Origin: an uncultured Elusimicrobium sp.
GTDB taxonomy: Bacteria; Elusimicrobiota; Elusimicrobia; Elusimicrobiales; Elusimicrobiaceae
Length of the DNA stretch: 28,779 nt
Direction: 5' to 3'
Assembly: GCA_946061795.1 (NCBI GenBank)
Contig: CAMGSK010000002.1
Coordinates: 1-28,779, forward strand
A program made the position numbers and the translations under genes. Within the stretch, counting starts at the first letter, position 1; each line of letters opens with the position of its first letter. Shown in pieces: positions 24,312 to 28,779 of this stretch. Below the pieces are notes generated by a model. That model made no database searches, was not told the DNA's origin, and saw nothing but the letters and a program-made list of their open reading frames with translations.

Positions 24312-25943
24312 ATGCGGGAACTGCGCGGCGCGGGCGTTTTTGGCGGAGTGGTTATCGGACCGGTGTATTTTTATGCGCCGGGCCGGTGTACGGTGTCGGA
24401 AGAAAAGACGGAAGACCCGGCCGGAGAAGTGACCCGTTTTGAAATCGCGCGCGGCCGTGCGCAGGCCCAGCTGAAAGCGTTGTATGAACAGGCCCTGGCG
24501 CAGGCGGGGGAAGAAAGCGCCGCCATTTTTGACATACACCAGCTGATGCTGGACGATCAAGATTATATAGATTCCGTCCACGGGCTCATTACGCGCGGGC
24601 GTGACAACGCCGCGCGCGCCGTGCAAAAAACGGGCGCGCGTTTTGCGCGGACGTTTGCGGAAATGGACGACGAATACATGAAGGCGCGTTCGGCCGACGT
24701 ATTGGACGTCTCCCAGCGCGTCATAGACATTTTGTGCGGGGCGGAGGGGGAAACCCCCGGGCTCAGCGTTCCTTCCATTATCGTGGCCGAAGATTTAACC
24801 CCCAGCCAAAGCATGCAGTTTGAACGCGACAAAGTGCTCGCATTCGCCACCGCCAAAGGTTCTTCCTGTTCCCATACGGCCATTTTGGCCCGCACCAAAG
24901 GCGTTCCCGCCGTGGTGGGGCTCGGCCGCGCGCTGACGCCGGATTTGCACGGAAAAACGGCCGTGCTGGACGGGGAAAACGGCACACTGACGGTGGACCC
25001 GGACGAAAAAACACTTGCCGCTGCGCAGAAGCGGTTGCAAAAGCAACAAAAAGATCATGCCGCGCTGCAGGCTTTAAAAGGTACTCCGGACCGTACCAAA
25101 GACGGCCGTACGGTGAAACTTTACGCCAATGTGGGCAATCTGGAAGAATTGCAGGACGCGCTGGAGCAGGACGCGGCGGGGGTGGGGCTGTTCCGGACGG
25201 AATTTCTTTATTTGCAAGCGGCCGATTATCCGACGGAAGAAGAACAGCTGGCAATCTATCGCCGGGCGGCCGAAATGTGCGGAGACCGCAAAATTATTTT
25301 CCGCACGCTGGACATCGGCGCGGACAAAACCGCCCCATATTTTGATTTGCCGGCGGAAGAAAACCCGGCTATGGGTCTGCGCGCCATTCGTTTGTGTTTG
25401 TCCCGCCCCGGTTTGTTTCAGACGCAGCTGCGCGCTTTGCTGCGCGCCTCCGCCTACGGCAATGTTTCCGTGATGTTCCCCATGATTTCTTCCGCGCGGG
25501 AAGTGGAGAAAGCGTTGGAACAGCTGGAGACGGCCAAAGAATCTCTGCGCAAAGAGGGGCTTGCCTTTGACGAAAAACTGGAAACGGGCATTATGGTTGA
25601 AACGCCCGCCGCGGCGCTGATTGCTGAGGAGCTGGCCGGATTGGTGGATTTTTTCAGCGTGGGTACCAATGATTTGGCGCAGTACGCTTGCGCATTGGAC
25701 CGCCAAAACCAAACTATCCAGCAATTTTCCGATCCGCACCACCCGGCCGTTTTGCGTTTGATTGACATGGCCGCCCGCGCCGCGCACGCGAAAGGAAAAT
25801 GGATCGGCATTTGCGGCGAACTGGGAGCGGATACGGAACTGACGGAAACGTTCTTGAAAATGGGCATTGACGAATTGTCCGTTTCTGCGCCGAAAGTGCT
25901 GCCCTTGCGCGGAAAAATACAAAGTTTGGATTTGAGCCGGTAA
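24312..25943 (+). CDS. ptsI: PTS Enzyme I (phosphoenolpyruvate-protein phosphotransferase)
   Basis: This 543-residue enzyme takes phosphate from PEP and gives it to HPr. It shows the HPr-binding helical domain (about 30-140), the phospho-His domain with H188 in SSCSHTAILARTKGVPAV, then the PEP-binding barrel with GVGLFRTEFLY, RTLDIGADK, NPAMGLRAIR, MVETPAA, FFSVGTNDLAQYA and the acid/base Cys in GICGELGAD. The length is slightly below the usual 570-575 residues. It is the last gene of fruK-fruA-ptsH-ptsI, so the full fructose phosphorelay is made from a single operon. A perfect hairpin terminator lies 16 nt after the stop. The ATG at 24312 matches the normal Enzyme I start. Confidence 0.95.
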   Translation: MRELRGAGVFGGVVIGPVYFYAPGRCTVSEEKTEDPAGEVTRFEIARGRAQAQLKALYEQALAQAGEESAAIFDIHQLMLDDQDYIDSVHGLITRGRDNAARAVQKTGARFARTFAEMDDEYMKARSADVLDVSQRVIDILCGAEGETPGLSVPSIIVAEDLTPSQSMQFERDKVLAFATAKGSSCSHTAILARTKGVPAVVGLGRALTPDLHGKTAVLDGENGTLTVDPDEKTLAAAQKRLQKQQKDHAALQALKGTPDRTKDGRTVKLYANVGNLEELQDALEQDAAGVGLFRTEFLYLQAADYPTEEEQLAIYRRAAEMCGDRKIIFRTLDIGADKTAPYFDLPAEENPAMGLRAIRLCLSRPGLFQTQLRALLRASAYGNVSVMFPMISSAREVEKALEQLETAKESLRKEGLAFDEKLETGIMVETPAAALIAEELAGLVDFFSVGTNDLAQYACALDRQNQTIQQFSDPHHPAVLRLIDMAARAAHAKGKWIGICGELGADTELTETFLKMGIDELSVSAPKVLPLRGKIQSLDLSR

Positions 25944-25958
25944 TTCATCCGCAGATTG

Positions 25959-25989
25959 AAAAGCCCCGGGTAAAACCCGGGGCTTTTTT
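25959..25989 (+). terminator. Terminator of the fru-pts operon (copy 1 of a repeated hairpin)
   Basis: AAAGCCCCGGG (25960-25970) pairs perfectly with CCCGGGGCTTT (25976-25986) around TAAAA, followed by T. The 31-bp element recurs with one change at 26752-26782. Confidence 0.92.
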
Positions 25990-26120
25990 ATTGCTTGGTT
26001 GCCACAATTGTTTTTTGACAAGGGAAAAAGAATAGAAGTAATGGGGGCAGAGGAAAACTCCGGTTTTAATTATCATCTGGAATGTTTGTTCTGTTTCGTC
26101 GGGTCAAAATCCTACCCCCC

Positions 26121-26148
26121 TTGACGCGTTTTTTTTTTTTGATAAATT
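26121..26148 (+). promoter_or_regulatory. Pilin promoter with a T12 tract in the spacer
   Basis: TTGACG (26121-26126) and TAAATT (26143-26148) are separated by 16 nt, of which 12 are an unbroken T run (26129-26140). The -10 carries a TG extension (TTTGATAAATT). The predicted first base is 26155, the A of the pilin ATG. A GTCAA/TTGAC inverted pair (26103-26107 and 26121-26125 approximately) brackets the -35. The upstream gap 25990-26120 holds no gene that I can support. Confidence 0.6.
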
Positions 26149-26154
26149 TTGGCT

Positions 26155-26751
26155 ATGAACAAAATTTATCAAAAATCATTTCCCGGCGAAAAAAACGCCG
26201 GATTTACGCTGATAGAACTGCTGGTGGTCGTTTTAATCATCGGTATTTTGTCAGCAATTGCTCTTCCCCAATATACCAAAGCGGTAAAACGAACTCGCGC
26301 GGCGGAAGTAAAAATGTTGATTAAAAAATTGGGAGAGGCAGAAGAAGCTTATTTTTTGGCTAACGGAACCTATACTTTATGTTTAAATGAGTTGGACGTG
26401 GATATTCTGTCGGCATTTTCGTATCAGAGCAACGGAGACGAATGCGTTTCCAACATATCCAAAGGAAAAGGAGATGAAAAAATTCAGATTTGGATCGGTC
26501 GTTATGTGGATAACGGATGGTTGGATAAAGGAGCGACCAATTGGACTCTTGTTGGATATCTGGGGAACTATCTGTTTAGCGGAAATGGCGGATACGCTAT
26601 GAGGTTTGGATTTGACGATTCACAGCGTGAGCCGCTAAGCTGTATAGAGTATGCTTGTCATGTAGTGAAGGAAGGCAGTTTTTGCCATGAAATGATGGGG
26701 CTTCCTTTCTCTTTCAAGCAGCGAGGCTGCGAACGTTTTTACAGAGAATAA
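26155..26751 (+). CDS. Type IV pilin-like protein (class III/prepilin signal)
   Basis: This 198-residue prepilin has a 16-residue, lysine-containing leader ending in Gly16, then the mature N-terminus FTLIELLVVVLIIGILSAIA with the conserved Glu5, and an ALPQYTKAVKRTRAAE helix. The C-terminal domain has six cysteines, enough for three disulfides. The mature start and the KAVxRTRAAE segment resemble the many pilin-like proteins of Elusimicrobiota (from memory). No pilus assembly genes are nearby, so this is a solitary structural or minor pilin gene. Its codons and spacing are more A/T-rich than the flanking genes. I chose the ATG at 26155; a TTG at 26149 would add two residues. No Shine-Dalgarno exists; the mRNA is probably leaderless. 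Two near-identical terminators flank the gene. Confidence 0.9.
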   Translation: MNKIYQKSFPGEKNAGFTLIELLVVVLIIGILSAIALPQYTKAVKRTRAAEVKMLIKKLGEAEEAYFLANGTYTLCLNELDVDILSAFSYQSNGDECVSNISKGKGDEKIQIWIGRYVDNGWLDKGATNWTLVGYLGNYLFSGNGGYAMRFGFDDSQREPLSCIEYACHVVKEGSFCHEMMGLPFSFKQRGCERFYRE

Positions 26752-26782
26752 AAAAGCCCCGGGCAAAACCCGGGGCTTTTTT
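26752..26782. terminator. Bidirectional terminator between the pilin and aminopeptidase genes (copy 2)
   Basis: The perfect stem AAAAAGCCCCGGG / CCCGGGGCTTTTT surrounds CAAAA. It begins directly after the pilin stop and 8 nt from the stop of the convergent aminopeptidase gene. It matches 30 of 31 bases of 25959-25989. Confidence 0.92.
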
Positions 26783-26790
26783 GCGTCGTT

Positions 26791-27996
26791 TTAATAGGTG
26801 AATCGGCCTTTTTCGTAGATGAGTATTTTTTTGCCGTTTTTGAGCGCGGCGTGCACGGTTTTGTTTTCCGTGTTAATTAAGTCCCAGTGCAGAGAAGAGT
26901 CATTGTAGCCCAGGGCTTCTTTGGTTTTTTTGTCCAGCTTGCTCACGTCCCCGGCAAAGGTGTCGGCGTAGCTGCTGCCCACGGCCACGTGGCAGTTGCC
27001 GTGTTTGCCGCCGAAATTTTCGTCAAACAAAATATCCGCCATAAATTTGTCAATTTTGGAGAAGCGGCGGTCGGTCAAAGAAAATTCTCCCACCTGCGCC
27101 GCGCCGCGGTCCATGGCCAGCATTTTGCGCAGAAAATCCTGTCCTTGTTCCGCCGACGATTTGACGACCCGTCCGTTTTTAAATTCCAGCCGCACGCCTT
27201 TGACGTAGTTGCCGCTGCGGTAGGAAGAAAGGTCTGCAAAATACACGCCTTTGGTGCCGCGCCAGTCGGGCGAGGTAAAAATTTCAAAAGAGGGAATGTT
27301 GTTGCCGCCTCCGGAGATAAATTTGCGTTTTTCTCCCAGCAGTACTTCAAAATCCATGTGCGCCGATTGAACGTGCAACGTGTGTATGTCCAGCCCGTTT
27401 AACCAGCGGCCGATGTCGGCGATTTGACCCATCACTTCTTTCCATTTTTTTACCGGGTCCTTTTCGTTTAAAAAGCAGGCTTTGGCCACTTGCGCGGCGT
27501 ATTGTTTCAGCGTCAGGCCCGCTTTGGCGGCCAGTTCTTCGGTGGGAAAATTGCACAGCGTCCAGGAAAATTGACCGGCCTGTTCCGTGCGGTCCAAAAT
27601 TTCTTTTAGTCCTTTGCGCGCCACGGCCGCCTGGCCGATGCGGGCGGGATTGACGCTTTTCAGCGCGGTCAAATCTCCCGGCGCGCGCAGAGCGATCAGT
27701 CCGTTAAGCGCGTTTTGAAACGCGTCTTCCCCGGCGGGAATGTGCGTCAGCTGTTGCTTGTCCGCCAGCGTATAGAGTGCGCGGGAGAAGCTTTCCGGCG
27801 CATTAAAACGCACAACGGGCTGATAGCGTTTTTGCAATAATTTTTCATATACGGCCTGCGCCAGCGGCAGAGCCGCCTGGTCGGCGCGGACCAACACCGA
27901 ATCGTATTTTTTAAATTTTCCGCCGCGGCGCGCGTTTTCCATCGCCCAGACCATGACGCCTGCGTATTTATCCAGCTGTGTTTTGGTAAAAATCAT
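26791..27996 (-). CDS. M29-family metalloaminopeptidase (AmpS/PepS type)
   Basis: This 401-residue enzyme has the M29 (thermophilic aminopeptidase) ligands in order: E238 (PSFEIFTSPDW), E304 (VGEFSLTD), H336 (GNCHVAVGSSY), H370 and D372 (SSLHWDLI). These correspond to the five metal ligands known in the family. M29 enzymes are cytosolic dimers with two metal ions that remove N-terminal residues from peptides, with broad specificity. No signal peptide is present. The start at 27994-27996 is chosen because GGGGGA stands 5 nt before it and MIFTKTQLDKYAGV is the family start; an upstream in-frame ATG adds 79 unrelated residues. It is convergent with the pilin gene and divergent from the next gene. 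Confidence 0.93.
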   Translation of the reverse strand: MIFTKTQLDKYAGVMVWAMENARRGGKFKKYDSVLVRADQAALPLAQAVYEKLLQKRYQPVVRFNAPESFSRALYTLADKQQLTHIPAGEDAFQNALNGLIALRAPGDLTALKSVNPARIGQAAVARKGLKEILDRTEQAGQFSWTLCNFPTEELAAKAGLTLKQYAAQVAKACFLNEKDPVKKWKEVMGQIADIGRWLNGLDIHTLHVQSAHMDFEVLLGEKRKFISGGGNNIPSFEIFTSPDWRGTKGVYFADLSSYRSGNYVKGVRLEFKNGRVVKSSAEQGQDFLRKMLAMDRGAAQVGEFSLTDRRFSKIDKFMADILFDENFGGKHGNCHVAVGSSYADTFAGDVSKLDKKTKEALGYNDSSLHWDLINTENKTVHAALKNGKKILIYEKGRFTY

Positions 27997-28056
27997 AGGT
28001 TCCCCCTTGTCTGCGTATAATGTTATAATAGCAAATATCAAATACGGGGCCCAAAA
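27997..28056. promoter_or_regulatory. Divergent promoter region between the aminopeptidase and membrane protein genes
   Basis: On the + strand, TATAAT occurs twice (28016-28021 and 28024-28029), giving a leader of about 20 nt for the gene at 28057. No good -35 is visible. On the minus strand, TTGATA followed 16 nt later by TATACG may serve the aminopeptidase. The two promoters overlap. Confidence 0.4.
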
Positions 28057-28779
28057 ATGAAAAAAATACTCTTTTTGTGCATGCTTTTTTTGATGTTTGC
28101 GCCGCTGTGGGGCGGCGTGTCTCCCAAGCCCGAAATGGACTTTTCTTTTTCTTACCAGACGGCCGGCCGGCCGGCCGTTTTGCCCAATACCAGCGAACAA
28201 ATTCAGTGCGAAGACAACCAATGCATTCAACAAATTCCGTTGGGCAAATACGGCATACAGAAATTGTATTGCAAAGCCGACGGATGTTTTTCTATCGCGT
28301 ACGAATATAAACCGTATCAGAAATTAGTGATAGATTTTGCCGACGGCGTCAAACGCCAGAGCAATGTCTTTCCCACTCCGGCCAAACTGCGCAACGCTTT
28401 CAACGTGACCGTGCGGGAGAATGATTTGCTGGTGGAGCTTTCCCCTAAGCCGCTGCACGTCAACGCCTTGCTCAGAGCGGACGCTTGGACGTCTTTAATC
28501 ATTATTTTATTTTTGGAAATATTGGCCGCGCTGGCGTATCTGGCCTATACCGGGAAAAACTATAAAGTGGTGTACTCCGTCGTACTGGCCAACTTAATCA
28601 GCATGCCGCTGACGTGGCAGGTGCTGGGCTCTTGGGTGACGGAATCGGCGTTTTTATGGTTTTTCAGTCTGATTTTTGAAGGGTTGTTTATTTGGGCCTG
28701 CAACCGCCGCCGCCTGTCGGTGCGCAACGCGTTTGCGCTGAGTGTGGCGGTGAACGTGACCAGCTATTCCGTGGGAATG
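28057..28779 (+). CDS. Exported multi-pass membrane protein of unknown function, 3' end outside window
   Basis: An open frame of 241 codons runs from the ATG at 28057 to the last base with no stop. A signal peptide (MKKILFLCMLFLMFAPLWGG) is followed by an extracytoplasmic domain of about 120 residues with two C-x4-C pairs (C51/C56 and C72/C77). Next come at least three membrane segments (about 145-165, 171-191 and 197-216), with Arg/Lys-rich turns such as CNRRRLSVRN, and the start of a fourth. I do not recognise a family. The arrangement, an exported beta-rich cysteine domain joined to a membrane helical domain, is clear from the sequence but gives no function. No strong Shine-Dalgarno is seen (ACGGGGC only). 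It is divergent from the M29 aminopeptidase. Confidence 0.75.
   Translation, partial: MKKILFLCMLFLMFAPLWGGVSPKPEMDFSFSYQTAGRPAVLPNTSEQIQCEDNQCIQQIPLGKYGIQKLYCKADGCFSIAYEYKPYQKLVIDFADGVKRQSNVFPTPAKLRNAFNVTVRENDLLVELSPKPLHVNALLRADAWTSLIIILFLEILAALAYLAYTGKNYKVVYSVVLANLISMPLTWQVLGSWVTESAFLWFFSLIFEGLFIWACNRRRLSVRNAFALSVAVNVTSYSVGM

Noticed and set aside
26082..26324. + strand frame of 80 codons overlapping the pilin start
   Set aside because: It overlaps the pilin promoter and gene in another frame and has no start signal or domain.
1..28779. CRISPR arrays, insertion sequences, phage genes
   Set aside because: No regularly spaced repeats, transposase motifs or phage structural genes were seen on either strand.

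Overview
The window reads as chromosomal DNA from a fermentative, diderm (Gram-negative-type) bacterium. I infer a gut-associated member of the Elusimicrobiota. The grounds are a solitary, short-leader type IV pilin-like gene with an FTLIELLVVVLIIGILSAIA-type N-terminus, a Na+-pumping decarboxylase operon, a complete sugar PTS operon, an outer-membrane efflux system and a lipid A-type phosphoethanolamine transferase. No rRNA or other taxonomic marker is present, so this placement is an inference. Gene density is high, intergenic gaps are short, and most transcription units end in a GC-rich hairpin followed by a T-run. There are no transposases, integrases, phage genes or CRISPR arrays.

Layout. 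1-84 (+) is the tail of a [4Fe-4S] DNA glycosylase (Nth/MutY type). 196-4114 (-) is birA-oadG-oadA-oadB: a biotin ligase followed by the three subunits of a biotin-dependent, Na+-translocating decarboxylase, probably acting on oxaloacetate. 4202-6141 (-) is a secreted PepT-type tripeptidase overlapping rdgB, the non-canonical purine NTP hydrolase. 6386-7687 (-) is a second secreted PepT relative that has lost most metal ligands and the catalytic glutamate. 7744-10461 (-) is valS. 10579-12228 (-) is an EptA/MCR-type phosphoethanolamine transferase. 12429-12680 (+) is a small membrane protein, 12752-12841 (+) is tRNA-Ser(GGA), and 12902-13549 (+) is a Vat/CatB-type xenobiotic acetyltransferase. 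13603-19918 (-) is tetR-tolC-acrA-acrB, a self-contained RND efflux operon with its repressor. 20049-21059 (+) is a lipoprotein class I glutamine amidotransferase-like hydrolase. 21172-25943 (+) is fruK-fruA-ptsH-ptsI, a complete fructose PTS with its general proteins. 26155-26751 (+) is the pilin. 26791-27996 (-) is an M29 aminopeptidase. 28057-28779 (+) is the start of an unrecognised exported membrane protein that runs off the window.

How the genes work together. The PTS operon would import fructose as fructose-1-phosphate and convert it to fructose-1,6-bisphosphate. The Oad complex would turn decarboxylation into a Na+ gradient, with BirA biotinylating OadA. Two secreted peptidase-family proteins and a cytosolic aminopeptidase suggest peptide use. 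Between about 10.6 and 20 kb the genes concern envelope modification and drug or xenobiotic tolerance.

The most interesting points are four. The pilin promoter has a T12 tract between a TTGACG -35 and a TAAATT -10, a layout expected to phase-vary. Several genes without a Shine-Dalgarno have a -10-like hexamer placed so that transcription would start at or next to the ATG (candidate leaderless mRNAs). The PepT paralog looks like a secreted pseudo-enzyme. HPr lacks the regulatory serine.
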